From the NCBI RefSeq assembly GCF_000332275.1, contig NZ_CM001776.1, positions 3,399,426 to 3,463,425 of the forward strand: a stretch of DNA of 64,000 nt. The letters are read 5' to 3'. The translations under genes and the position numbers were made by a program. Below the pieces are notes generated by a model. The model saw only the letters and a program-made list of their open reading frames with translations, was not told the DNA's origin and did no database searches. Below, piece by piece: positions 43,601 to 51,469 of this stretch; the stretch's first letter is position 1; every line of letters starts with the position of its first letter. Source of the DNA: Synechococcus sp. PCC 7336 (GTDB lineage Bacteria; Cyanobacteriota; Cyanobacteriia; Thermostichales; PCC-7336).

Positions 43601-45605
43601 CACTGCCATCCAATCGCTAGACGGCCTCAGCACGTTCAGTTACGACGCCAGCGGCCAGCAACTCGAAGCCAACTTCGACTTTCAAACTGATGAAGCCTTC
43701 AGCTTCGATGCCACTGGCAACCGCACCGATGTCGGCAATGTCATCGGCCCCAACAATCAACTGTTAGAAGACGAGAACTTCACCTACGCCTACGACAACG
43801 AAGGCAGTCGCATCCAACGCACCGATAAGGCCACGGGCGAAGTCACCCAGTACGAATACGACCATCGCAACCGCCTCACCTCTGCCATCACCCTCGACAG
43901 TAGCGGCAACGAGACTGGGCGAGCGGAATATACCTACGACGCCCTCGATCGCCGCATTGGGCGCACTGTAGACGGGCAAACCGAACGGTATCTGTACGAC
44001 GGCAGCGAGATTGCCCTGGTGACGGACGAGAGCGGTGACATAACCCAACGCTTCCTCCACAGCACATCGATCGACCGGGTCGTGGCGCAAGAGGATGGGG
44101 CGGGCAATGTTCTGTATGCCCTGAGCGACCATCAAAACACGGTGCGGGATATAGCCGACTCCACTGGCACGGTAGTCAACCACCTCACGTTTGACAGCTT
44201 CGGAAACATCACCAGCCAGAGCGATGCCAGCGTTGAATTCCGCTTCAGCTTTACGGGACGAGAGTTTGATGAGGAAACGGGACTGTATTACTTCCGCGCC
44301 CGCTATCTCGACCCATCCACCGGTCAATTTATCAGCCAAGACCCGATTGGCTTTGCTGCTGGAGATGTCAACTTATATCGCTATGTGGGGAACAGTCCGC
44401 TCAACTTTATCGACCCTAGTGGCAATCAGGCGATCGGCAATCCCTTTAGCCCGCTGGCTAGTCTCAACCTCGACGGCAATATCTCCTCTGCCCCCAATTC
44501 TGTCGGATCGCCTCAAACTACCGAGACGCCCACCTTCAGACTGAGCATCGGAGGCCCGATTGACCCTGTCCCGTTGCCTCCCGATGCAGTTTCTCCCCCA
44601 CTGGGCACCAATCTTCCGACCGGGGATCGACTCAAATCAGACTCGGTTGAGCCGGTTGAGCCTGAAACTGTTTTAGAGCGAGACGCTAGCAATCCCGCTC
44701 CAACTCGTCCCCGCGCTCCCCTTTCCTTCCCTCCTCCCAGAAACTCTCTCGTCCAAGCCTTCATTTCCAGTCAGCGGGTGGATAACATTTTGAACGGGAT
44801 TGACCAAGCTGCTGCTGGTTTTGGCAATGGCTTGACCTTTGGCGGGACCTCATTGGTGAGGGAAGCCTTGTTTGGGGAGGCAGCCATTCGCAATCAAGAA
44901 GGGTTGATTTTCGAAACAACCAATTTCGCTGGTGAACTTGTGCGCGATGCCACGATTGCGGCACTCAGTGGCGGGACGGGGACGGCCGCTAGAGTAGCCA
45001 CTTCGGTTGATAACGTGCAGACTGGTGTTGACTTATTCAATGCCGGTCGCACGCTCACGGATGGCGAGCTCAATGCTGACGATGCTTTCGCCGTCATCAC
45101 AGCGCTGACTTCCGGTTCCGGGGGCAGAAATGGGGCAGGGGATGCACTTGACAATACCAGACTCAATCTTGACGGCCCTAGTGGTTCTCAAGAGATACTA
45201 ACAGTAATAAATCCAGATGGAACAAGGATAGATATTCCCCAGAGTAGACGGGCATCCAATGCAAATCTTCCAACATTAGAAGTAAGTAGAACTAGCATGC
45301 CTAATATCGCGTCTAATATTGAAGAAGGCATTAGCAGCGGCCAGCCTAGTACAGTGACAAGGACTAGAGATGAAGCAAGGATCAACCGTAACCGACGGGA
45401 AGCGCTTAAGGGTCAGCCTCCAGCTCCATCTGGGATGTCTCTAGATGAGTTTCCATTCGCTAGCACTAGGGAGGGGGGATCTGGAGCAACTGTAAGGGCC
45501 GTACCGGAAATAGAACAGTCTAGGCAAGGTGGACAGCTTAGTGCATTCTTCACCCAAAATAATATAGATGACGGCGATCAATTCAATGTTGATGTTGTAA
45601 ATTAA
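37614..45605 (+). CDS. RHS/YD-repeat polymorphic toxin with NucA/NucB-like nuclease tail (5'-truncated)
   Basis: About 2,660 codons, open from the IS1 border at 37614; the first standard start is GTG 37689, already inside YD-repeat sequence, so the N-terminal secretion part is missing. Counting from 37689: YD repeats 1-210, an FG-GAP/VCBS beta-propeller at about 238-640 (DLNNDGHIDIV, DIDGDGKLDVAV, DLDGDGVDD), then more than 1,400 residues of YD repeats. The RHS core closes with GLYYFRARYLDPSTGQFISQ and GNSPLNFIDPSGNQ near 2242. A variable linker leads to the tail, where GMSLDEFPFASTREGGSGAT and GGQLSAFFTQNNIDDGDQFN match NucA/NucB-type DNases. A SUKH gene follows after 16 bases. Without a 5' end it may be silent. 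Confidence 0.88.
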   Translation, partial: SVAGDFSTLERLADGSFQRTFPDRTVHHFNADNQLLSITDRNSNQTQYVYNELGQLQAIVDPVGLETTFTYGADGRVDTITDPADRVTQLEHDEFGNLTRITDPDGSSRSFEYDRERNLTAEVDQLDNREETYYDFAGRVTGALRKDGSTLQIRSAQQGLFRPELTSNPDSAPEASSRREPIVNYADASGNVTSINLDRAGQPNAIQDRFGFDDTFVFDAQNQVTASTDARGFTTHFVYDGRGNVVEVIDEEIPSDQFGFFPLENIPNDGFAPRTGSPVTADLNNDGHIDIVTRISGGFSVQLGNGNAQFGPQILSEIGPTSVFALGDFNSDGYLDLVKNRSFTDSLSIFLGDGAGRFEFEDSFVISVPDTTLDLTDIAIADIDGDGKLDVAVNVTGERAIGMPDTGGGYGGGYGGGYGGGSATVTEDYNRIFTFSAVDGSLTQLGEFKLLEEVDQIQLGDIDLDGDADLLYSSGTNLSVALGNGEGSFIADNTFWTVPNNALGSTTRLAEFELADLNDDGFLDLVTLTDRALFPSPESSVGSTDRVSIWLGNGSGSFSLNSFQTVGGGTDSLAIGHVDGDGNLDVVVARPTSFMNLAASRTNGEGEFIGNQPENLFQFVSDNISQFGGGRITTISLADLDGDGVDDAIGRHSNGRDIAIQRSGRPIPARQTFEYDPVFNQLTRRTDELGRDTFFELDPTTGNVLVARQVVGQDDRTSGETDDVVTQFTYTELGLVDIETDALGRVTDNDYDEFGRLIATTFAVGTVDEATIRYEYSDFTGNVSALIDENGNRTEFVYDELNRLIRQTDADPDGDGPLLSPVATFTYDESGNLIAETDANSNLTRYEYDERDRQTAIVNANGDRFTFEYDSSGNLIAETDFRGNVTQHVYDSRNRRIETIEPDGSRSQFLYDRDDNLVQVTDARGNSTNYQYDARDRLISTRDAAGNTITYEYDLVDNLIATTDRNGVRFEFTYDELDRQIAQLDPFSNQQSFEYDPVGNLISSTDERGLTTQFEYDNRDRLIRTIDANLQSSQLTYDGVGNLIAIEDELSRVTQIRYDALNRQVEQIDSLNNVSHSSFDANGNLISTEDALGRVSRFAYDALNRLESQTDALGNSNQFSYDENSNLATVEDELGRITEFSYDSRDRLSSSIDALGGTIRYTYDGVSNQIAIEDELGRITTSVYDELNRLAEVTDALGETNRLSYDGEGNLIETIDALGRVSTLSYDGLNRLVETTNAVGDRVTLTYDAVGNVIAREDELGRVTTFAFDNLNRLTQTTNILGDSFRNTYDAVGNLIAFQDELGRVTTSEYDVLNRLVQTTNALGDSVTFTYDSVGNLTASQDELGRVTTSNYDELNRLVQTTNALDDSTNFIYDAAGNLTAFQDELGRITTSEYDELNRLVQTTNALGDSTNFTYDAVSNLIAFQDESGRVTTSEYDKLNRLVQTTNALGDSTNFTYDAAGNLTVFQDELGRVTTSEYDEFNRLVQTTNALGDSTNFTYDAAGNLTAFQDELGRVTTSEYDELNRLVQTTNTLGDSTNFTYDAAGNLTAFQDELGRVTTSEYDELNRLVQTTNALGDSTNFTYDAVGNLTASKDELGRITSFGYDALNQQIRITDALGNSTLFNYDAVGNLNAIEDALGRVTTSEYDVLNRLTQTTNALGNSINFIYDAVGNQTAFTDELGRTTRFGYDELNRQTRITDALGNSTLFSYDAVSNLTSQADALGNTTRFVYDELNREIATIDPLGFTTTSGYTAVGTLASFTDASGNTTTYEYDARDLLVRETNPLGDSRTFSYNAVGNLTSLIDRNGRQTDYSYDLLDRLSQERFSDSVGSTVDQIDYSYDAASQLIGIRDFDSSYTYTYDAVGQLSRSDNTGTLDTPTFTLDYTYDAVGNRLSVTDSIEGLETGLETFSYDALNRVTEIAQTGATVSDKLVSYTYDAASQLIGATTFNDLEGTQVAIFTSNSFDAAGRLSEIAHTNADGTLLASYIYSFDAANRITAIQSLDGLSTFSYDASGQQLEANFDFQTDEAFSFDATGNRTDVGNVIGPNNQLLEDENFTYAYDNEGSRIQRTDKATGEVTQYEYDHRNRLTSAITLDSSGNETGRAEYTYDALDRRIGRTVDGQTERYLYDGSEIALVTDESGDITQRFLHSTSIDRVVAQEDGAGNVLYALSDHQNTVRDIADSTGTVVNHLTFDSFGNITSQSDASVEFRFSFTGREFDEETGLYYFRARYLDPSTGQFISQDPIGFAAGDVNLYRYVGNSPLNFIDPSGNQAIGNPFSPLASLNLDGNISSAPNSVGSPQTTETPTFRLSIGGPIDPVPLPPDAVSPPLGTNLPTGDRLKSDSVEPVEPETVLERDASNPAPTRPRAPLSFPPPRNSLVQAFISSQRVDNILNGIDQAAAGFGNGLTFGGTSLVREALFGEAAIRNQEGLIFETTNFAGELVRDATIAALSGGTGTAARVATSVDNVQTGVDLFNAGRTLTDGELNADDAFAVITALTSGSGGRNGAGDALDNTRLNLDGPSGSQEILTVINPDGTRIDIPQSRRASNANLPTLEVSRTSMPNIASNIEEGISSGQPSTVTRTRDEARINRNRREALKGQPPAPSGMSLDEFPFASTREGGSGATVRAVPEIEQSRQGGQLSAFFTQNNIDDGDQFNVDVVN
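41396..42404 (+). repeat. Near-identical 126-bp tandem YD repeats
   Basis: About eight units of 126 bp (42 codons) inside the RHS gene, with unit starts near 41396, 41522, 41648, 41774, 41900, 42026, 42152 and 42278. Each carries TTSEYDELNRLVQTTNALGD and STNFTYDAAGNLTAFQDELG with few changes. The low divergence compared with the rest of the YD region indicates recent expansion or gene conversion. The same units recur in the second RHS gene near 55560-55850. Confidence 0.9.
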
Positions 45606-45621
45606 AGACTGAATAAAGCAT

Positions 45622-46185
45622 ATGTTTGAATTAATGAACGAAATATTCTCCATCCTGGAAGAATTTAACCGGCCAGTGGTCTCTTACTTAGATGCTGGGC
45701 TCCAAGAGTCATTTATATATTCTGAATTTGAAAAATTGGATCTATCTCCAAGCAAAGAGATGGTAGAGATGTATAAGTGGCGAAATGGAACGAAATACCC
45801 ACAAGGTGTTGTTTTGGATGATATTTATTTTTTTCCAGGGTACTATTTTTTTAGCTTGTATGATGCCATCGCTCAGTATCTGGCCATGAGAGATGATTCA
45901 CGTTGGAATAAGGACTGGTTTCCAATATTTGCAAATGGAGGTGGAGATTTTTATGCTGTTGATTTAGCTCTATCTGATGGTAGCAGAGCACCTATTTTGA
46001 GATTTTTCGTTGGAGAAAATAGAGTTTTGAGTGAATATAGAAATTTAATGTTTATGTTTTCCGCTGTTTTAGAATGTTTTAAGAGCGGTGTCATCTTTGT
46101 TTCAGACGAAGGTTATTTAGACATGGATGACATACGATTTATAGAAATTTCTCAGCAATATAATTCTGATGAGCAAGTCCATTAA
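45622..46185 (+). CDS. SUKH (SMI1/KNR4) family immunity protein
   Basis: 187 residues, ATG 45622, 16 bases after the nuclease-tailed RHS gene. SUKH signature: LDLSPSKEMVEMYKWRNGTK, FPGYYFFSLYDAIAQYLAMR, then FPIFANGGGDFYAVDLALSD. SUKH proteins are the commonest immunity partners of nuclease toxins, so it is the likely neutraliser of the NucA/NucB-like tail. Confidence 0.85.
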   Translation: MFELMNEIFSILEEFNRPVVSYLDAGLQESFIYSEFEKLDLSPSKEMVEMYKWRNGTKYPQGVVLDDIYFFPGYYFFSLYDAIAQYLAMRDDSRWNKDWFPIFANGGGDFYAVDLALSDGSRAPILRFFVGENRVLSEYRNLMFMFSAVLECFKSGVIFVSDEGYLDMDDIRFIEISQQYNSDEQVH

Positions 46186-46298
46186 GAAGCTGTTTGTAAC
46201 GAAGTGCAAAGTAGAGTTGAGTAAAACAGGGATGGATTGAGGAATGATCCAAATGGAAACATTATTCCTCAAAACAATAGTGTAGGAAATTCGAATAG

Positions 46299-46850
46299 TT
46301 CCGCATCACGGCGCTGACTTCTGGTTCTGGGGGCAGAAATGGAGCAGGGGATGCCCTTGACAATACAAGACTCAATCTTGACAGTCCTAATGGCCTCAAT
46401 CTTGATGCCCCTGGCAGTAGTTCCATTGTCCAAAATAGTGGAGATGATATTGTCTTTAATAATGGTTTTCGTACAAGAGATGGAAAGTTTGCTAGTCCTT
46501 CAGGCTCAGGCTCTACTGCTCTACCGTCAAGGGAATCTGAAGAATTAGCCAGTCGTATTACAGGGGTTGATCAAAATACTCAGTCATTTCCCGTAAACGG
46601 TAGAAATCGTATACCGGATCAAGTACTCGCTCAAGATATAAATACTAGACAGCCAACTATCGTTGTTGAGGTAAAATCGGGACAGAGCCAGGACCTTACC
46701 CAACAACTCAGGGATGATGTGGATCTTGTCGGTCCTAACGGAAGGGTAGATGTGTTTCTTCGGCCTGAGGCTACAGTATCAAGACCACTAGAAAACGCTT
46801 TTCAAGATCCTTTCAATCCACTTAATAGACAGAATTTATTGGAGGACTAA
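46299..46850 (+). CDS. Orphan RHS tail with PD-(D/E)XK-like nuclease signature (no start codon)
   Basis: Open frame of about 183 codons with no start codon at its head. Its first 85 bases nearly repeat RHS 45098-45185 (ITALTSGSGGRNGAGDALDN), then it diverges. The tail reads FRTRDGKFASPSGSGSTALP, PDQVLAQDINTRQPTIVVEV, KSGQSQDLTQQLRDDVDLVG; the D..VEVKSG arrangement fits a PD-(D/E)XK nuclease. An immunity candidate begins two bases after the stop. Just upstream (46237-46317) another frame (NDPNGNIIPQNNSVGNSNSS) looks like a piece of a further tail. It cannot be expressed alone unless joined to an RHS core. Confidence 0.7.
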   Translation, partial: FRITALTSGSGGRNGAGDALDNTRLNLDSPNGLNLDAPGSSSIVQNSGDDIVFNNGFRTRDGKFASPSGSGSTALPSRESEELASRITGVDQNTQSFPVNGRNRIPDQVLAQDINTRQPTIVVEVKSGQSQDLTQQLRDDVDLVGPNGRVDVFLRPEATVSRPLENAFQDPFNPLNRQNLLED

Positions 46851-46852
46851 AA

Positions 46853-47584
46853 TTGACAAACAAAATATGGATATATCATTTTTCTGCAGCAAACTGGCAG
46901 AGCAAAGACGTCTGGATAGGTTTCTTTGAAAGGGCACAGGAGATTTTGAGATCAAAGATTACATATTTAGATAGGAGAGATCCGGTCAAAAGGAAGGCTA
47001 AAGACCTTGACTCTGTTTCAAGTTATATAATTGATTTTGACTCCGAAGAAAATCGTCATAGTCTATTTGGTAAATTTGAGGACGTTAATATTGAGTTTTC
47101 AATAAATATTTGCAGCAGGGAATTAAAAGAATATCCAAACAGCTTAACTTGGTATGTGTCAACTGACTTCTTGAGAGGTGAAGCAAGCACAAGAAAACTC
47201 TTACATCTGTTTATGACGGGCAATAGTTTCCTTGGATCCTTCTACTCGTTTGGCGATCTGTTATCGAACATTGCAAAGAAGAAGAAACCATCAGGTGCTG
47301 TAGATATTCGGAGAGAGCTACTTGGAATTTTTTGGTTAACATATTTTAACAGTAGGTATGTGGATTTTCTTGGCAAGGAAAAGCTCAAGTCTTTGAAGGA
47401 AGCTAGTTTTGATGATAATGGTGGTGCTAATATCCAGCTTGCTGAGAATGTCATGGACTGTGCCGAGCAAGAAAGAGAACGATTGGAGACTCTGCTAGGC
47501 ATCGACCATTTTGTGGATCCAAGTAGTTATTCAGAGAAGCCAATTGGGAAATTTGCTTTGCAGTTTGATGACCTTAAATCCTAG
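46853..47584 (+). CDS. Candidate immunity protein for the PD-(D/E)XK-like tail
   Basis: 243 residues starting at TTG 46853, two bases after the orphan tail stop. Contains LTWYVSTDFLRGEASTRKLL and AVDIRRELLGIFWLTYFNSR, with a Cys-Ala-Glu-Gln rich helix NVMDCAEQERERLETLLGID. Not assigned to a named family with confidence. Its C-terminal 190 codons are duplicated at 54711-55284. Confidence 0.65.
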   Translation: MTNKIWIYHFSAANWQSKDVWIGFFERAQEILRSKITYLDRRDPVKRKAKDLDSVSSYIIDFDSEENRHSLFGKFEDVNIEFSINICSRELKEYPNSLTWYVSTDFLRGEASTRKLLHLFMTGNSFLGSFYSFGDLLSNIAKKKKPSGAVDIRRELLGIFWLTYFNSRYVDFLGKEKLKSLKEASFDDNGGANIQLAENVMDCAEQERERLETLLGIDHFVDPSSYSEKPIGKFALQFDDLKS

Positions 47585-47612
47585 GCTCTATATAGGGATT
47601 ATGGGGAGGTGA

Positions 47613-48062
47613 CTAACAAACCCAAATAGAGTAGCGAGTCCAAGTCTAAACACGCCTCTCAGCTCTAATTCAGTAGTTCTTGATTCTAACGCTGCAATTG
47701 CCTTGAGGAACCAGAGCCAAGGGGCTAGTCTCAATCCTATTGATCAGGCCACAGTCGACCGACTGCAGAGCCTAGGATCGGATCTAAGAATAACTAGTAG
47801 AGGTGCTGGAGAATTACCGACAGCACCATCTGGTCTAGGACAAGTACCTACAACTGTTAGTAGCAGTAGCCCTGAATTCCAGTCTTTACTAACTGAATTA
47901 CAACAGCCTGGTCGCATTGTAGACAGACCAAGAGGGACTGCTGACAGACAAATTGTAGCTGAAGCATTCTTTGCTGATGTTGAATCCGGTGTAGTTCCTC
48001 AACTCATCACAGCGGATCGAAGTATGTTCAATAATTTAGCCAGAATGGCTCATCGGTTCTGA
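47613..48062 (+). CDS. Orphan RHS tail with PIN-like nuclease signature (no start, no immunity)
   Basis: Open frame 47613-48062 without a start at its head (first start TTG 47703). It reads SSNSVVLDSNAAIALRNQSQ, DRLQSLGSDLRITSRGAGEL, then RGTADRQIVAEAFFADVESG and QLITADRSMFNNLARMA. The spacing of VVLDSN, a GEL acidic, ADRQIVAE and ITADRSMF matches the four acidic motifs of PIN-domain ribonucleases. No immunity gene follows: an ISL3 pseudogene begins at the stop codon. Confidence 0.65.
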   Translation, partial: LTNPNRVASPSLNTPLSSNSVVLDSNAAIALRNQSQGASLNPIDQATVDRLQSLGSDLRITSRGAGELPTAPSGLGQVPTTVSSSSPEFQSLLTELQQPGRIVDRPRGTADRQIVAEAFFADVESGVVPQLITADRSMFNNLARMAHRF

Positions 48063-49275
48063 CTATGCTATTTTTGACTCAAAGTACCAACAAAGCAGAG
48101 CTCTAGTTTTGAAGTTTTCAAAGTTTCTAAAGCCATAGCCCAATCTCTTAATCAGTTTAAGCTTGTTGTTGATTCCTTCAACTATACCGCTGCTTGTTTT
48201 CTGGTCAAAGTAACCACAGATCTCTCCACACCATCTCACAATCGTCCCATAACTTTCAGGAAAATATTCCTTTGATTTCTTTAGCCAAGAGATTAGCTTA
48301 TATGAGCCATCCAACCAATTATCGAAGTCATCAAAAATGCTTCTAAACTCCTCTTTAAGTTCATGCATTTTTCCTAAAACAGGTACTTCTTTCGCTAGAT
48401 TCAACAACTTTTCATGCTGCTCTGAATTTAAATTCTCTTCATTCTTTAATAAAACATATTTTGTTTTATTGATTGCTTCTAGCTTTTCCTCCCTTTCTGC
48501 TTTGCTCTCAATCTTTCCCGCAGCTTTCTTCTCTCTTTGTCTAGCTCTTCGTTGACTATCTTCATTACATGAAACCTATCTGCCACCACTGTCGCATTTG
48601 GCATCATTTCTTCAACTAGATCCCGGTATGGCCTCCACAGATCGATACTGGCTTCCACAATTCTACTCAACACCTCTTCTCCCCATCCAGTAAAGACTTG
48701 ACGCAATTCCTCTTGACGACGTGACTCTAGCAACATGAGTGGCTTCCTAAGATCTAGGTCCACTAAGACAGCACAATAGTTACCCTGTCCTTTGACTAAT
48801 GAAATCTCATCGATTCCTAACCTCTTTAATCCTTCTGGTACTTCTTGAATTAATTGCTCGCCCAATTCATTGAGAATTGTTTGGATCTCATCATCACTTA
48901 GATCGTTGCGTTCTGCCACACTCCGGATATCACTATCCAAAACCTGACCAATGATTGCTCTGGCTAAGCGCTTTGTATAAGTTCTATTCTTGTCAACATG
49001 CTCTAGCACTTCACTGAATGGCTTTCCACAATTCTTACACTTAAATTGACGGCGATTGATTCGTAGATAAACAGATTGTCCACTCATTGGCAAGTCTCTA
49101 ACTAAGTACCGGTGATTTTGGTGCAGTCTTCGACTCGTCTAACCGCAATGAGGACAAATGGCTTGTCGACTTTCTGACTCTAGTTCCAAGAAGATGCCGA
49201 TACCTTCAAGAGTTTGATATCCTGTGACCCGAGACCCAGGCAGATCCAATGTCTCTGTGAGTAGTTTTTGACAGG
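48063..49275 (-). pseudogene. ISL3 family transposase pseudogene
   Basis: Three pieces of one ISL3 transposase unlike the copy at 29217. The N-terminal part has LLTETLDLPGSRVTGYQTLE and a zinc ribbon CPHCG followed by an in-frame TAG, then HQNHRYLVRDLP and FKCKNCGKPFSEVL. The catalytic middle carries LGIDEISLVKGQGNYCAVLV and VVADRFHVMKIVNEELDKER. A frameshift near 48480 separates the C-terminal part with SSGIVEGINNKLKLIKRLGY. One stop and one frameshift make it inactive. Confidence 0.85.
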
Positions 49276-49289
49276 CTGTGGCGAGTATA

Positions 49290-49430
49290 TTATGATCCTT
49301 TAAAGATGATATCTACATTATCATTCAGATATTTATATGATTCAATCTCTTGTAATCCATGCTCAGTAAGAGCTCTGGCCTCGGAATAGAAGTTTTGATT
49401 TTAGTAGATTTGTTCTTTTTGCCTTGTTTG
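49290..49430 (-). pseudogene. Possible toxin-tail remnant on the minus strand
   Basis: Two minus-strand frames read like one broken protein end: ELKGSSGPAMPNKAKRTN and, one frame over, NQNFYSEARALTEHGLQEIE then YLNDNVDIIFKGS before a stop. The style (SGPxxPNK ... EARALTEHGLQE) recalls short toxin C-termini. It lies just downstream of the DUF6572 gene on the same strand. Confidence 0.3.
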
Positions 49431-49477
49431 GCATAGCAGGACCGGAAGAGCCTTTTAGTTCAGTGTTCTTATCCATA

Positions 49478-49813
49478 TCAACCAGGAAGATCGTGAACAT
49501 TAACTATGAAATTGATCTTATATTCTTCTTTGAGTTCTGACTTCAATGCATCGAGAAAGTTCGAAATAAACAGCGGCGGCTTTTTACCTAATTCCAGTTG
49601 AATTCTAACTTCTTTGTGTGAGTACTGGGAATATAACTTACTAAATTTTCCACTAGATAGAAATTCTAGATAGTTATCCAATTTAGATTTTAATAAGTCA
49701 ATACAATGGTTCTTTTCACACCATTCTCCAGCATGAATAGCTACAAGAGAAACACAATCTGTTTCTGAGTCATGTATCACCGCATCAATTACATTCGGAT
49801 CTTCAATAGCCAT
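49478..49813 (-). CDS. DUF6572-like protein, possible immunity
   Basis: 111 residues, ATG 49813 with GGAGGAGA upstream. MAIEDPNVIDAVIHDSETDC and AGEWCEKNHCIDLLKSKLDN, then YLEFLSSGKF match the DUF6572 pattern (IEDPNVID...W..E.EH...L..KLN.YL.F..SG). Members are often found among toxin/immunity genes; the immunity role is inferred. It is the only reverse-oriented small gene inside the RHS array. Confidence 0.6.
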   Translation of the reverse strand: MAIEDPNVIDAVIHDSETDCVSLVAIHAGEWCEKNHCIDLLKSKLDNYLEFLSSGKFSKLYSQYSHKEVRIQLELGKKPPLFISNFLDALKSELKEEYKINFIVNVHDLPG

Positions 49814-50014
49814 AGCTTTATCTCCTCCTAAAAGAAGTATACATCAAAGGGTAGCTAGATTTAAAAGTCAATTCCTTAAATCTTGGAAGCTTTGTCCATT
49901 ATTTTTAAGGTGCTACAGAGGTTAAACTCGCGAATTTATCTGGTAATGAGTTCAAAAACTCATGCCCTTGATTTTCTAAGGCATTTTTTATTTTGAAAAG
50001 TACAATATTTTCTT

Positions 50015-51346
50015 GGTTTTGCTGCCGGAGATGTCAATTTATATCGCTATGTGGGGAACAGTCCGCTCAACTTTATCGACCCCAGTGGCAATCAGGCGAT
50101 CGGCAATCCCTTTAGCCCGCTGGCTAGTCTCAACCTCGACGGCAATATCTCCTCTGCCCCCAATTCGGTTGGTTCGCCTCAAACGGCCGCGACGCCCACC
50201 TTCAGACTGAGCATCGGAGGCCCGATTGACCCTGTCCCGTTGCCTCCCGATGCAGTTTCTCCCCCACTGGGCACCAATCTTCCGACCGGGGATCGACTCA
50301 AATCAGACTCGGTTGAGCCGGTTGAGCCTGAAACTGTTTTAGAGCGAGACGCTAGCAATCCCGCTCCAACTCGTCCCCGCGCTCCCCTTTCCTTCCCTCC
50401 TCCCAGAAACTCTCTCGTCCAAGCCTTCATTTCCAGTCAGCGGGTGGATAACATTTTGAACGGGATTGACCAAGCTGCTGCTGGTTTTGGCAATGGCTTG
50501 ACCTTTGGCGGGACCTCATTGGTGAGGGAAGCCTTGTTTGGGGAGGCAGCCATTCGCAATCAAGAAGGGTTGATTTTCGAAACAACCAATTTCGCTGGTG
50601 AACTTGTGCGCGATGCCACGATTGCGGCACTCAGTGGCGGGACGGGGACGGCCGCCAGCGTAGCCACTTCGATTGATGATGTACAGACTGGCGTTGATGT
50701 ATTCAATGCCGGCCGTACGCTCACGGATGGCGAGCTCAATGCTAGCGATGCTTTAGCCGTCATCACAGCGCTGACTTCCGGTTCCGGGGGCAGAAATCTT
50801 GATGAGGCCGGGGATGCACTTAGCAGGACTAACCGTAATCTTGACACTCCGGGAAGTAGTAATGTTGGCAACCCTGGCAGTAGCTCCATCGACACAAATA
50901 GTGGGAATGTCTTTGAAAGAGGCGATAATACGGCTAGACTAAGAAATAATGATGGCTTTGCTAGCGATAATATAGCACTCAACCTTCGTCCAGACGAGCC
51001 AACATCAGTCCCTCTCTTCCGAGCTGTACAAGATGCGGAACTTGAGGATATCAGAGATAGTCAGGCTTTTCGGAATGTTCCGGCAATGGGCCAAGGGAAG
51101 TTTTTCTCTACGACCGAAGAAGGTGCTGCGAGTTTTGCTAGGCAAGATTTTAATGCCAGTTTGAGGAATGAACCTTCACCATCTCCATTCACTATAGTTG
51201 AAACAAGCATACCTGAGCCTCTTATCAATGCAGATATGATATCAAGTGTAGACAGAGGTATCCCAACAGTAGTTGTTCCGCAAAATATTCTACCTTTTCT
51301 AGATACACCTGTGGAGCTGCCAAGCATCACTCTTCGAAATCCATAA
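50015..51346 (+). CDS. Orphan RHS C-terminus with ADP-ribosyltransferase-like tail
   Basis: Enters directly at the RHS closing motif (GFAAGDVNLYRYVGNSPLNF) at 50015, without an RHS core, and is nearly identical to RHS 44350-45130 for some 780 bp. After TALTSGSGGRN it diverges. The tail has VPLFRAVQDAELEDIRDSQA, then GQGKFFSTTEEGAASFARQD, resembling the Arg and STT motifs of ART-fold (HYD1-like) toxins, and ends in PVELPSITLRNP. First start GTG/ATG options lie at 50051. A macro-domain-like protein follows after 123 bases, which supports the ART reading. Confidence 0.6.
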   Translation, partial: GFAAGDVNLYRYVGNSPLNFIDPSGNQAIGNPFSPLASLNLDGNISSAPNSVGSPQTAATPTFRLSIGGPIDPVPLPPDAVSPPLGTNLPTGDRLKSDSVEPVEPETVLERDASNPAPTRPRAPLSFPPPRNSLVQAFISSQRVDNILNGIDQAAAGFGNGLTFGGTSLVREALFGEAAIRNQEGLIFETTNFAGELVRDATIAALSGGTGTAASVATSIDDVQTGVDVFNAGRTLTDGELNASDALAVITALTSGSGGRNLDEAGDALSRTNRNLDTPGSSNVGNPGSSSIDTNSGNVFERGDNTARLRNNDGFASDNIALNLRPDEPTSVPLFRAVQDAELEDIRDSQAFRNVPAMGQGKFFSTTEEGAASFARQDFNASLRNEPSPSPFTIVETSIPEPLINADMISSVDRGIPTVVVPQNILPFLDTPVELPSITLRNP

Positions 51347-51469
51347 AAGAAGAAAATATCTATATAGAGCTCTTGCATGAATCAGTTATTGGTATAAATC
51401 GATAAGGATTTTAGGCACTGATCTAGCATGCATGCTAGAACTATGTTGTAAAATGATGGAAGGTTTCTC

